NCBI RefSeq assembly: GCF_963678635.1
Contig: NC_087065.1
Location: forward strand, 5,419,209 to 5,479,208
Origin: Symsagittifera roscoffensis
Taxonomy: Eukaryota > Xenacoelomorpha > Acoela > Convolutidae
DNA length: 60,000 bases
Direction: 5' to 3'
Under the pieces are notes generated by a model that ran no database searches, was not told where the DNA came from, and worked only from the letters and a program-made list of their open reading frames with translations. Below are positions 1 through 11,150 of the stretch, one piece after another. The first letter of the stretch is position 1; every line of letters begins with the position of its first letter. A program made the position numbers and the translations under genes.

Positions 1-590
1 ATTTGAATGCCGTAAGATAATTGCCCAAAGTATTATGAAGATCGTAAAAAAGTTGGTGTTACAGTTCATTTTTTTAGGTCAGAATGCAGCTAAAATTTGT
101 GGATAAGAGAAGTTTTGGGTTATATTTTGGCAAACATGGGTGATATTTGCAATTTTTTTAGAATTTATATGAAATGGACAAGGATGGTATATGTAAATGG
201 CAGTGACATGCAAATATTGTCCTACAATATAATATACGCGGCCGAGAGTTTGCCCAAGCTGAATATCGAACAAACAAATTTGATATAATGTTATTGATGC
301 GATTGTCCGGGTCGATAGCCCGGATTGACGTCCATAAAAGAAAAATGCTTATCATACAATTTCATATATGGCGACTATGGAAAAAACGCTTATCATACAA
401 TTTTCATACAAAATTTACAAACTGTATTAAACGTTTTTAGAGAAACATTTCTGTTCTATTTCCATCTTTTGAATTAAAGTGGAGGGGGGGGGGGGGGAGG
501 GGGTTTAATTCGAGTAGGTTTAGATTGGGAGTAGGCCGTGAATAGCGCAGAAATGTTGCAAGTTTTGCAAATGTTTTTGCAAAAAAATGT
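1..590. other. Non-coding, A/T-rich
   Basis: I see no supportable gene. The stretch holds a near-repeat of a short motif (aatgcttatcatacaatttt, about 345-365 and 388-408; a related copy lies near 29212-29232) and a pure G tract at about 484-503. Confidence 0.5.
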
Positions 591-840
591 ATAGAATAAA
601 TTCCGTTTTAATCAATTATAATGGATTTCATATGGATTATAATCCATTATAATGGATTTTAAATGGAATATAATCCATTATATTGGATTTAAATGGACTG
701 TGTTTTTACGAAAATAATCGAATATAATGACAATATAATCGATTTCGAGGTCTTGATTTGCAACAATAATGGATTATAATGGCATAATTTTAGACAACAA
801 TTTTCCATCATTATCGATTATTTTTCATGGAACTCCGGCC
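590..840. repeat. A/T-rich palindromic repeat cluster (AATGGATTATAATCC)
   Basis: The motif ATAATGGATTATAATCCATT and close variants recur head-to-head from about 605 to 780. A related segment (TCCATNATNATCGATTATT...CATGGAACTCC) occurs at about 804-836 and again at about 1454-1485. It is strongly self-complementary and has no coding signal. It may be a decayed palindromic MITE, but I could not define its ends. Confidence 0.55.
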
Positions 841-1787
841 CGGGCAATTATCACATTCTTTTAGGCACACATAGGCACTATTTAGAATTAGTCATTGCCT
901 CGTTAGACGTAAGCATCAACCGAGCGATAAGTGTTTAGGTATGTGCAATTTTTAGTATGAGTCTCAAACCGGCTACTCAAAGAAAGTCCTGGTCTTACTG
1001 CACAGTTGCGCGGCCTTATCAAATTAGTTCTTCTTATTTTGAATTTTTGTTACAATAATCCGGTTGAAATCTATGTTGGCAATTTCTGGACAATTTTTGG
1101 ACAATTTTTATGTGGGAACCAAAGTTCTTGCTGACTTTTTGAATTTCGGACAGTTTTGACAAATTAGTTTTAGAAATAATCGATTGTAATTTTTTCTTTT
1201 CTAAAATCTGTTGGGGGGTTTGGTGGTTATGTTGGAAGGGAACGCGTGTGTCGGTGGGGAGAGGCAGTCTGGCTTGAGGTTTGCTGATTGGGGGTTCAGA
1301 GTGAGTGTGCGGGTTTTGATTTTTTTGAAGCAAAAAAGGGATTATAATCGAATATAACGGATTGTAATAGGTTTATGAATGTTTAAAAAACTATTCTCAT
1401 GGTTAAATGGTCCTTGAATATATTTTATAAGGGTTAAATTGTTTTCCTGTATAATCCATGATAATCGATTATTTCCCATGAAACTCTACTGCAGGCTTGT
1501 AGTGACTTATACTAAAATCGATAATTCTAATAAAATGTGCATTGCCAGAACAAACATGACATTTAAGTATTCGTTCTTAGAAAGGAGTTTTTTAGTCTTT
1601 CTACATACTCGGAAAATCAATTCGGTCAAGCTAAAAAAAAGTTGGTCGAAAATTTTTCAAAAATCCGCTTCCCCCTCTAACAAATTCTCGATATGCCCTC
1701 ACTTTTACGTCAAATAAAACCTAAATATTCTTCAGTTTTCAGGCTCAAATAAAAAACAGACATTTATCAATCATGTGACTACTGATT
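841..1787. other. Non-coding, no gene seen
   Basis: Open frames here are short and lack coding character. The sequence is simple A/T-rich DNA with scattered fragments of the neighbouring palindromic repeat at 1336-1370 and 1454-1485. Confidence 0.5.
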
Positions 1788-2904
1788 GGCGCTCCCCGTG
1801 CTGAGTTGTTTGACTCATGATTGGACCGACACGGTAGAAAGGAGTCCAATATTTGTCGCAAATTAAGACGAACGAACACTAAGCGAATCATGGGTCAAAC
1901 AGGGCCAAACCATGAGTAAAAACAGGGTCGCACAAAATTGCAAAATACCCATTTTGAGTCGCAATGGTCGCAGCCTACCAGATTTTGGTCGAAATGGTCG
2001 CAACATACCCGTTTTGAGTCGCTATGGTCGCAAAATACCTTATTTGGGTCGCGCAAAGTCGCAACATACCTTATTTGGGTCGCGCAAAGTTGCATAAAAT
2101 TTCTTCGGTCGCGCAAAGCCGCAAGTTGCCCATTTTGAGTCGCAATGGTCGCAGCATACCAGATTTTGGTCGCAATGCTCGCAACATACCCATTTTGAGT
2201 GGCAATGGTCGCAACATACCTTATTTGGGTCACACAAAGTCGCAACATGTCTGTTTTGGGTCGCACAAAGTCGCTCAAATATTTCGGTCGCACAAAGTCG
2301 CAACATACCCAATTTGAGTTGCAACGGTCGCAACATACCTTATTTGATTCGCGCAAAGTCAAAATATACCTTATTTGGATCGCGCAAAGTCGCACCATAT
2401 CCTATTTGGGTCGCACAAAGTAGCATAAAGTTTCTTCGGTCGCACAAAATTGCAACATACCCATTTTGAGTCGCAATGGTCGCAACATACCGGATTTGGG
2501 TCGCAATGGTCGCAACATACCCATTTTGAGTAGCAATGGTTGCAACATACCTTTTTTGGGTCACACAAAGTCGCAACATGTCTGTTTTTGGTCGCACAAA
2601 GTCGCTCAAATATTTCGGTCGCACAAAGTCGCAACATACCCAATTTGAGTTGCAACGGTCGCAACATACCTTATTTGATTCGCGCAAAGTCAAAATATAC
2701 CTTATTTGGATCGCGCAAAGTCGCACCATATCCTATTTGGGTCGCACAAAGTAGCATAAAGTTTCTTCGGTCGCACAAAATTGCAACATACCCATTTTGA
2801 GTCGCAATGGTCGCAACATACTGGATTTGGGTCGCCATGGTCGCAACATGCCTATTTTGAGTCTCAATGGTTGCAACATAAGTCCCGACCTCAACCGGGG
2901 AGCC
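1788..2904. repeat. Minisatellite block with inverted-looking ends (unit built on GGTCGCAACATACC)
   Basis: The block is built from short variants of 'tcgcaatggtcgcaacatacc' and 'gggtcgcacaaagtcgcaac', in a sub-repeat pattern of roughly 30-35 bp. There is also a higher-order unit of 331 bp: the sequence at about 2305-2398 recurs at about 2636-2729. The left edge reads GGCGCTCCCCGTGCTGAGTT and the right edge ACCTCAACCGGGGAGCC, which are approximate inverted complements, so the array may be internal cargo of a TIR-bounded non-autonomous element. The long open frames through it on both strands come from a repeat unit that lacks stops and are not genes. Confidence 0.75.
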
Positions 2905-3096
2905 AAAAAACGCTTGATCAAGTTGGTCAAAACATAGCAAATTGGGCCGAGTCGGTCAAAACATAGGCATTTTTAAATGAGCCGGTCGAAACATAGCCAT
3001 TTTTGATCTGGTTGGTTGGCACCTAAGTCCAACAACTCAACCCGGGCTATACGACTCTACGATGATCAAGTTTGTGGCAGTTTTTATTCTATTCTG
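2905..3096. repeat. Short spacer with 'ggtcaaaacatag' repeats
   Basis: Three to four copies of 'ggtcaaaacatag'/'ggtcgaaacatagccattt' follow the main array. The spacer ends at about 3030-3052 with AACTCAACCCGGGCTAT, another copy of the inverted end motif seen on the flanking blocks. Confidence 0.5.
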
Positions 3097-3470
3097 CGGC
3101 TCCCCAGGTTGAGTTTTCAGACACATGATTTGACAGAAACGGTCAATTGATGTCCGAGTTTCGTTGTAGTTCAGGACGCTTCGGCTAATTTCCGATAAAA
3201 ACAAAAAAATTCCGAAAAAAGTCGAACAATGTCCGGTAAAGTCGAACAAAGTCGAACAATATCCGGTACATTCAAACAAAGTCGAGCAAAGACGAACAAA
3301 GTCGAACACAGTCGAACAATGTCCGGTGAAGTCGAACAAAGTCGAAAACGGACATCATTCGACTCAGAAGTCAAAACCGGACCTCGTTCGAATGAAAAAG
3401 TCAAAAACGGACATGGTTCGACCGTTTCGGTCGAAATATGAGTCGAGCACCTCAGCCCGGTGACAGAAAA
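3097..3470. repeat. Second minisatellite block (GTCGAACAAAG units)
   Basis: From about 3228 to 3345 the sequence is a tandem array of an 11-bp unit, gtcgaacaaag/gtcgaacaatg. The left edge CGGCTCCCCAGGTTGAGTTT resembles the left edge of the block at 1788, including the following 'cacatgattTgac...acggtc'. The right edge CACCTCAGCCCGGTGACAG is an approximate inverted partner. It looks like a shorter relative of the 1788-2904 unit. Confidence 0.65.
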
Positions 3471-3669
3471 CAATAATTTTACTGCGCTTAATATGAGAAA
3501 AGTTCAACGCATCTACGTAAATTGAAAGTAGAAATACGAAACAAAACAATATAGAGTTTTTCGTCTAACGTTGTTGCATCAGTTTTGTTTATACCCTCAG
3601 GCGTACACCCAGGCATGTTATCATCTGATTCGAGTGAGACAAAGCCTTTTCCAACCCTGCTGGTTGCTT

Positions 3670-5690
3670 TCATTCCTAAAAAATATTCATTAGAAGCGAT
3701 TTAGAAATTGGTATTTGTAATTCTTATGATAATTCTCACTCCTAACAATACTCTTAATTGAATTTAGAAAATGACATTTCGTAACCCTAATGGTTGTATT
3801 CATTTCTAAAATTACTCATTAAAGAAAATTTAGCAAAAAGAATTTCGTAACCCCAATCGTTGTTCTCACCAGGGGCGGATCTAGAAATTTTCGAAAAATT
3901 TGACTACCTTTTTTAGTCGACCAAATTGATTTTCCGAGATCTCCTAAGCACTAAAAAACGCAGTTTTGGCCGATTTTTATGCAAGGTAGGCAAGTTTTTG
4001 AAAAAAAACAGGTCGAAAAAGCAGCAGGGGGTCGAAGCTTTGGGACGGCAGGGGGTCGAATCCCTGAGGAGAAGAGGAGACGTCCGCCCCCCGTCCCCAC
4101 CTCCCTCAAATCCGCCCCTGGTTCTCACTCTCAAAAGTTCTCATTAAAGGCAAAATAGAAAAAGGAATTACGTAACCCTAATGATTGTTCTCATTCTTAG
4201 AAATAATCGTTAAAGACAACTTAGAATAGGTGATTTGTAAACCTAATGGTTGTTTTTCTAAAAAACTCATTGAAGGCATTTAGAAAAGACAATTTGTAAC
4301 TCTAGAGATTATTCTCACTCCTGAAAATAACCATTAACGGTAATTTAGATAATAGCATCTCGTAACCCTAATGGTTGTTTTCACTCCTGAAATGTCTCCT
4401 TAAAAGCAACTTAGAAAGGGCAATTTGTAATGCTAATGGTTGTTCTCACTCCTGAAAATACTCATTAACGGCAATTTACAGAAACGCAATTCGTAACCAT
4501 AGTGATTGTTCTCACTCCTAACAAAAGTCTCAATAAAAGCATTTAGAGAAAGGCAATTTTAGACCCAATCGTTTTTTTTTTCATTCTTTGAAAAAACGCT
4601 CTAAAAGCATTTAGAAAAAAGGCAATTTGTAACCTTATTGGATGTTCCCACTCTTAAAAGAATCAGTAAAGGCATTCAGAGAAAGGTTGTTTGAAGCCTA
4701 ATGAATCCTAAAACAATCATAAGAAGCATTTTACAAAAAAAAATCGAAATCTTTACGGATTTCCTCACAAATGGTTGCGCTCACTCCTAAAACTATTTAT
4801 TCAAGGCATTTAAAAAAAACAACTTGTAACTCAATTGGTTGTGCTCGCTCCCAAAAATAATAATTAAAAGCAGTCAGAAAAAAGGCAATTTTTAACCCTA
4901 ATGGATGTTCTTACTCCTAAAAACACTCATTGAAACAATTTAGAATAACGCTTTATCTGACCGTACTGGTTGTTCTCACTCCTTTAGAAATACGCTTTAA
5001 AAGCATTTAGAAAAAGGCAATTTGTAACCCTATTGGATGTTCTCACTCCTAAATTAATCATTGAAGGCATTTAGAAAAAGGCAATTTGTAACCGTATTGG
5101 ATGTTCTCACTTCAAAAAAAGTCAAAAGCATTTAGAAAAAGGCAAATTGTAATCCCATTGTTTTTTTCATTCCCAAATCACTCATTAAAGGGAGTCGAGA
5201 AGAAATAATTTATAACCCTTACGGTTAGGTTACTTATAAACCTAATAGTTGTTCTCACTCCCTAAATTACTCATTAAAGCATTAAGAAAAAATTAATTTA
5301 TAATCGTAATGGCTGTTCTCACTGCTAAGCTATTCGTTAAAGACAATTTAGAAAAATATATTTAGGAAAATGGTTGTTCTTGATCCGAAAAAACTAATCA
5401 AAGGCGTTCAGAAAAGTGGCTGTTTAAACCTAATGATTAATCTCACTCCTTAAAACACTAATTAAGCAATTAAGAAAAAAAAACTAATTGTAAAAATTTG
5501 TAAGTTTAATGGTTGTTCGCGCTCATAAAAATACTCATGAGAGGCATTTCAGAAAAAGTTAAAGTTAACCATTTGGTTTTTCTCAGTTCTAAAAAAATCC
5601 AGAAAAGCATTTAGAAAAAAGCAATTTTTAACCCTAATAGCTGTTTTCACTCCTAAAAACTCTCATGAAAGGCATTTGGAAAAGTGCGGA
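3670..5690. repeat. Degenerate tandem array, unit about 65-75 bp
   Basis: A consensus such as 'gttgttctcactcctaaaaatactcattaaaggcatttagaaaaaggcaatttgtaaccctaatg' recurs more than twenty times with substitutions and small indels, broken by one MITE insertion at 3870-4120. Divergence among units implies an old, non-homogenised array. No gene is seen. Confidence 0.85.
3870..4120. mobile_element. hAT-type MITE, copy 1 (251 bp, 8-bp TSD)
   Basis: The element begins CAGGGGCGGATCTAG and ends CTCAAATCCGCCCCTG, so it has terminal inverted repeats. It is flanked by GTTCTCAC at 3862-3869 and at 4121-4128. Removing the element and one flank restores the normal unit of the host array. Eight-bp target duplications and CAGGGG-type ends are typical of hAT-superfamily non-autonomous elements. 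It has no transposase. Related copies are at 31143, 38924, 40012 and 41719. Confidence 0.85.
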
Positions 5691-7316
5691 ATGCGGAAGT
5701 TTCGACATTCGAGAAAAGTGCGGAATGTTTATGCTTAGGGTTTTTTTTTCATTCAGTAAAGTTTCGTCTTATTAACTAAGCTTTTTTGACAAAAATTAAC
5801 ACCATCTGAATAAATATTGCTTTCCTGAGTTCAAATCTGAAAAAATATTGCTTCGCTGAGCTCAATAGAATATATTTTACCTAGGATCCGTTTTTGCAAC
5901 GTTGTGGGGGTTTGAAAGTAGCTAGTTCGGCTGTTTTGAGATAATCGCCGCTCGATATTTTGAGTTTTTAACACGCGTCTGTGGCGTAAAATTGCGTTCC
6001 AGATTGAACTGAGGCAAGTTTTTCGTCATTTTTTATAAGATACAAAAGACTAAGTACATCTTTTTGGAGCGGGGTATAAATAAAAAAAAAGAAAATTTTT
6101 TTTCTCAGTAATTTTGTCGATTTTTCGGTCATATTTTTTAAATTTGTCTCAAAGTGCTCGCGGAATGTTTCTTGCCTCGCCCTGGTATACGAGCAGTTTC
6201 GTTTCTTTTTTGAGCAGTTTCACTCTTGTTGTCAATTCTTGTTGTTTTGTACATACAGAACACAGAAATTACACGCCAATATTTTTGTTCGATTTTTTTT
6301 TTACTTTCTACAGGTTAATTGGTAAGTTATCAAAAAGCTGAGTTTCATCTTTCTAACGACTCAAAAGTGGCGTTGATGGCAGACAAAACTTCTGGTTGTT
6401 TTAAACTCTTAAGCATTCTCTTAGCCGTTCAAAATGTCTAGCATTTAAGTTTGCTTTCATTTAACTCAGATCTGATTTATCTCATGTCACTGTTAGCAAA
6501 TAAAGTTATTTGTACTTAAATTTGTCTGCTTAGTTCTATCAGACATTCAGTAAATACTTTAAAACAACAAATTGGACCTAAAGCTGATAAAATTTATCGA
6601 AAAAATTTTTTATCTAAAAGTTTTTCGGGCAGTTTTGTAAAATTTCTAAAAAAACAGATTAAGGAAAGTTCAAGCTGTTCAAAAGTATGTATTTTGATTT
6701 TCGAAAAAGCCTCTATGTACATTTTCTTGGCAGTTTGGAAAAGCATTAGTAATTTTGCAATTGTTAAAATGTTTTTACCTTTGCACGCTCAAACTATTTG
6801 AGAAAAATTATCAAAAGGAAATTAATTTTGAAGTACATGAATTGAGTCACTGAATGTCTGACACAAATTAGTGAACAAAAGTAAAATTAAATTTGTAATT
6901 TAATGCAAAATTCCTTTATTAGTGTTGTTTTTAGGAAACAAGATAACCTGCACTCAACATTGCTTCATTAGTGTTAAATTAGTTGGTGCAATTACATCAA
7001 AAATGCAATTCAAATTAGCGCAAAAGTTTAAAGAAAATTGTACATAGAAGTATACTCAGAAATCACCATATAAACTTTTGAATTTGCTTGAACTGTGCTT
7101 AAACTAAGAAAAAAAAAACGCAAGTAGAAAATTTTAGAAAAAAATTCTCCAGGTTTTTGTATAGATACGATACGCCAAAAAACGAAAATACACAAAACAG
7201 TTTGAAAGAAATTTAAAAAGTAGTAAAATATTTTGTTAGCAAAGCCAAAGCAAAAAAAAAATCAAAAAAATCTCGGTAAGCTTTATGAGTGATGGAGATA
7301 AAAATAAGTTTTTGTG
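5691..7316. other. Non-coding, no gene seen
   Basis: A/T-rich DNA with many homopolymer runs. Short open frames (for example near 6114-6341) have no recognisable protein character. Confidence 0.5.
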
Positions 7317-7320
7317 GCAT
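7317..7320. repeat. Target-site duplication, left copy (GCAT)
   Basis: GCAT directly precedes the left LTR and is repeated directly after the right LTR at 26241-26244. A 4-bp duplication fits Ty3-type integrase. Confidence 0.8.
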
Positions 7321-7730
7321 TGAGTTAGGACCGAGTTGGTTAACTCATAGAGTAATTTCGGATAGGGTACACCGTCTGCTCGTCACGCTATCTTATTTTC
7401 GGCCGGATAGATTCGTGCAACTTCTTAGTCTAATACCGATCCTAATCTTACTCTTATACTATCTAGTCTCAGGTTGTTTAACTAGTCTCTGCTAGGCTCA
7501 ATAGATCTAGGGTATACTGGTTTATTGCGGCTGCTGAAGTGCTCGGGAGAGTCCAACTAATTTCTAAGTTAAATTCAAATCTCTCTGGTGCTGAAATTAC
7601 AAGTAACTTCAGCACTTACAAATAAGTGGGTTGTTAGTTAGATGGATCATGATTGGTTAATATTAAATACTTTACATTGGTAAAATATCTAATTTATCCA
7701 ATCATAAAATGTAGTTTAGATCAGGTTCCA
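7321..7730 (-). repeat. 3' LTR (410 bp)
   Basis: Matches 25831-26240 base for base by eye and has TG/CA ends. On the minus strand it holds an AATAAA polyadenylation signal (7526-7521) and a hairpin with 8-bp arms, GTGCTGAA/TTCAGCAC (7588-7595 with 7608-7615). It also holds inverted ATTGG/CCAAT motifs (about 7651-7680) that could be promoter elements. The purine stretch just inside the LTR (minus-strand GGATGGG, 7737-7731) is the likely, rather weak, polypurine tract. Confidence 0.93.
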
Positions 7731-9344
7731 CCCATCCGGGTTTTACAGAGTTTTTTAGAATAGTTCTTCTGCAATTCGAAGGATGGATGATGGAAGTTGG
7801 TGTTTGGCGAACATCTTATTTCTTCTGTTTCCTTTTTGTTAAAGAAGTTCCAGGAAGCTGGAGTTAGAGACATAAGACGTTGTGTCTTCTAGTGACAACG
7901 ACTAAGTCTTCGCAACAAACTCAAATCTGATTTCAGAATGGTTGGCTATGTCAGGTTTTTCTGTTCTGCGTGGAGAACTTCTTTTGTGTCTGGTCTAGTT
8001 TGGGAATGGCGTGGAGATTGTGCGTGGAGGGGATGCCTGGTTACTCGGATCTGTACGTATACTTGAACATCGAGGTGGTCATTGGTCTAGTTCAATGAAG
8101 TCCTTTTCTGCGAAGTCAAGTCGTACTCTAAATCCTTTGAGTTGTGATTGTGAGTGGCATATCGATTGTGGTTGGTCATTCTCTCTCGAGTGTAGTGGGG
8201 TCGTTTTGTCTTTAGATGTTCGTCCTTGGTGTTGTATTCTGATCTATGTATTGCATAATGTAATTTACATTTTATAAAACATTTATTAGTTTAATATTTT
8301 TTAATTATGATTTTAGTTAGTTGTTTTCACAAAAGCTTTTTGTTTTAGTTCGGTTATTTTGAAGAGTTACTCACACTTGAGTAGCTCTTATTAAAAATAG
8401 TGGTGTGGTCACAAAGCGTGGATGTAGCGCGGTGGGTTAGGCCGGCTATAGAGCATGCTCAGGACGTCCTTCCTGGTGGGTTAGGCCAGGAGTGGGAGTA
8501 TGATTTCATGCGGTTTTTGTGAGGGGTCCTGTTATGTGACAACGTTTTATGTTGGGTTTGTTGTGGTTTTTCTTATGTTTTGTTGGTTGTGTCCTTTTTT
8601 CAAAAATCAAATTGTTTGTGGTATGGGTTTGTCTTTCGAGTTTTTTGTGTTTTATTATTTCTTTCTTAGACTTTATAATAGTCTTCAAAAGAATAAATTA
8701 TCCAGTTTTAAACTGGGTTAATCCGGTTTGGGTACCGTTGGTTTCCTTTTCTTAGTCATGCTGTTATTCTATGATTTGTGGTATTTAGTAAGCTGCGTTG
8801 GTTAGTTTTGTTTAGTATATGATTCCTTTCCAACCGGGTTAAAGGAAAGTTTGAAACATGTTATTATATGTTAGAGTTGTTGAGTGTGAAAACTTGAAAC
8901 TGAAATTCATTATTTTAAACAATTCTTCGTGGGCGAGCTGTGCGAGTGTGGATAGAATTTCTGTGCGAATGAATGAAAATATCAAAAGGTTAGTACTGCA
9001 TTTGCATTTTATTAATTTACTGCATAGAATTTGGAAATTTACTGCTAGTTATGGGGGAATTTTAAGTTACAAATTTTCATCATAATTAGATTTACTGCTT
9101 GTGGGGAAAATTTTAGAAATGAATTTACTGCATTGGTATTAAATTTATAAATTTATAAGTGTAAGAGATTAATAGAATTTTTGAAATCTGTTTGATGAAA
9201 TTTGCGATTTTTATTTGTCTTTTGTGGTTTTTGTAGGTGATTGTCGGATGAAGGCTAAAAATCTAAAGAAAACATGGATAAAGTATGGTGAGTTTTTTAA
9301 TATTTTAATTAGTTAGTTATATTCATTTAATTCATACTTACCTG
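7731..9344 (-). other. 3' untranslated region of the retroelement
   Basis: About 1.6 kb lies between the last long ORF and the 3' LTR, with no long open frame. It contains a candidate short intron at its start (9263-9341). On the + strand, a GTGGGTTAGGCC motif is repeated at about 8430-8441 and 8476-8487. A region this long may hold packaging, export or promoter functions, but none can be shown here. Confidence 0.6.
9263..9341 (-). other. Candidate 79-nt intron just after the last stop codon
   Basis: On the minus strand the 601-aa ORF ends in TAA, and three bases later is a perfect donor, CAG|GTAAGT (intron start 9341). A pyrimidine-rich acceptor, TTTTCTTTAG, ends at 9263. The length suits small nematode introns. 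Splicing here would mark the RNA without changing the protein. It is a prediction from splice consensus only. Confidence 0.5.
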
Positions 9345-11150
9345 TTAGTCGTCGGGGAAAAAACCGTGGGGGAAGATGTCGTGAATTAGTTCTGAAGTTG
9401 TTAGTAGTTTAGCTAAGATGCGGATGATATTTTTAGTCTGAAGCAGTGGCCAAAGCAATTGAAGTGCCTTAATAGTGGTTAGTTCTTCAGTGCCAACTGC
9501 AAACTCATAAGGTGTGTTTTGGATTAGATTATATAATTTGTGATTGAATTTAGTGTTGTGGATGAATTCTAAAATTGGGATTTCTATGGGTTGTACAAAC
9601 TCGTGCGGGAGAAGGAAGGGTCGGGATTCTTCGGCGTTGAAGGTCTTGGTGATGGGACAGAAGATGTACATTTGGGTTATGGGGTCATAATTACGAAGAA
9701 TACCATGAAGGTTAGTATCTTTAATACAGTATGTGAAATTTAGGAAAAATGGTGAAGTGTATTTGGAATTAATGAATTGAAAACGATGGTGTGGTTGTCT
9801 AGAGGGTGTGTGTAGGTCAAAGTGATTTTGGATGAAGCGATAATAACTATATGTGTGGGTTTGTTTAGTGCGCAACATAATATCGTGTGAGCAGTGTAAA
9901 TCTCTTTCGTGTGGTGCAAGGAAATGAAAGGTTAGTGAAAATATTTGGAAGCGTTCTTTAAAACTTTCGTATGCTTGTGTGTCTGTTAGTGCTTCTGAAA
10001 TAATGTGATCAAACTTTCGGTCGAAGATGTTTAGTGTAAATATATATGGTGTCTTGATGAAAAATTTCTCGGTAATTTGTGGATTAGCGAAGCGATCGTC
10101 GTCTAAGAATTGATCTTGGTTAGCTCTGATGATGTTGTGATCATAGTATTCGAGTGTATATTCGTTAGCTCTAGGTGCAGTGTGTGTTTTTAGTGATTTT
10201 TTATATCCAACGTAAGTAAATTGTCTAGCGGTTAGTGGTGTAGTGAGTCGATATAGCATGTCCGTATTTCGCTCTATATCGATGTGAGTGTTAGATAAAG
10301 GTAAGCAAAGAGGGTTAGTAAAATGATAATATGAGGTCCAAGAGAGAGTGGGCATTAAAACGTATTCATCTACGAAGTTGCGTGTTTCGTTAGTGTCGTG
10401 GGGGGTGTTTAAGGTGTATTGTGGGAATGAGGGTAAGGTGATGGCTAAAAATTCTTTTGTGTTAGTATGCTTGGGGTGGTTGATGTATTCACGGGCTGTT
10501 CCTGGTTTTGCTGGGAAAGGATGGTTGGGGAACTTTCTTTTAAAAGTGCGGTAAGCTCTATTAGTGTTGAGTGAAGATTCAGTGGATGTGGATGATGGTG
10601 CTAATGATTCAGTATAATTTGAAGAGGGTGTAGGGGTAGGGGGGTTGGATGAATTTATTGTGGAGGAGATTTGGTTTATGGTTGGGGTATTAAGGTGGTA
10701 GGGTTGTTGTTGAAGGGTAATAAAATTATCTAGCTCTGGGGAGATTCGGGGGGTGTCTGGAGAATGAGATGATTGGTCAGAATGGTATGAGGAGTAGGTT
10801 GGGGTAACTTGGGAAGCATAAGAGGGTGTGGGGGTGATTGGGTCAGGGTTATTGGATAATATGGGTTGAAAAGGGGGTTGAGAAAAATTAGAAGAATTAT
10901 GAAAATTATTGGATGGGGATGGTTCTGAGTCGGCAAATTCATCGGGGGTTTCAATATTCGGGTTATTGAGTTGTGAGATGGAATATAAAACTGAAATGTG
11001 TGAATTAGTGTCGGAATTCATGCCTGATGTTACATTACTAGATAGAAAATCGGGTGGCGGAAAAGCAAAAAGTGGTATTATTGGGATTGTAGAGGTAAGA
11101 TTGGTTGGGTGGGAATTTGATCGGTGTAGTGATCCAAGTTGGCGGCTCAT
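9345..11150 (-). CDS. 601-aa protein of unknown function, last ORF of the retroelement
   Basis: I do not recognise this protein. Residues 1 to about 200 are Ser/Pro/Asn/Thr-rich and probably disordered. From about 205 (starting near RTFKRKFPNHPF) to the end it has an even, aromatic-rich composition with few low-complexity runs, as expected of a folded domain. No signal peptide or clear membrane span is visible. Its ATG (11150) overlaps the stop of the upstream envelope frame as ATGA, suggesting coupled termination-reinitiation. The long uninterrupted frame in such A/T-rich DNA and the tight packing argue that it is real. A matrix, movement or regulatory protein specific to this lineage is possible but unproven. 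Confidence 0.8.
   Translation of the reverse strand: MSRQLGSLHRSNSHPTNLTSTIPIIPLFAFPPPDFLSSNVTSGMNSDTNSHISVLYSISQLNNPNIETPDEFADSEPSPSNNFHNSSNFSQPPFQPILSNNPDPITPTPSYASQVTPTYSSYHSDQSSHSPDTPRISPELDNFITLQQQPYHLNTPTINQISSTINSSNPPTPTPSSNYTESLAPSSTSTESSLNTNRAYRTFKRKFPNHPFPAKPGTAREYINHPKHTNTKEFLAITLPSFPQYTLNTPHDTNETRNFVDEYVLMPTLSWTSYYHFTNPLCLPLSNTHIDIERNTDMLYRLTTPLTARQFTYVGYKKSLKTHTAPRANEYTLEYYDHNIIRANQDQFLDDDRFANPQITEKFFIKTPYIFTLNIFDRKFDHIISEALTDTQAYESFKERFQIFSLTFHFLAPHERDLHCSHDIMLRTKQTHTYSYYRFIQNHFDLHTPSRQPHHRFQFINSKYTSPFFLNFTYCIKDTNLHGILRNYDPITQMYIFCPITKTFNAEESRPFLLPHEFVQPIEIPILEFIHNTKFNHKLYNLIQNTPYEFAVGTEELTTIKALQLLWPLLQTKNIIRILAKLLTTSELIHDIFPHGFFPDD

Noticed and set aside
1895-2966. Overlapping long open frames on both strands with repeated peptides (for example RPKK..ATLRDPNK)
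   Set aside because: They follow the minisatellite units and exist because the repeat lacks stops in several frames. No start context or protein pattern supports a gene.
3670-5690. CRISPR-like array of repeats and spacers
   Set aside because: Whole units diverge together with no constant repeat and variable spacer, and the context is eukaryotic.
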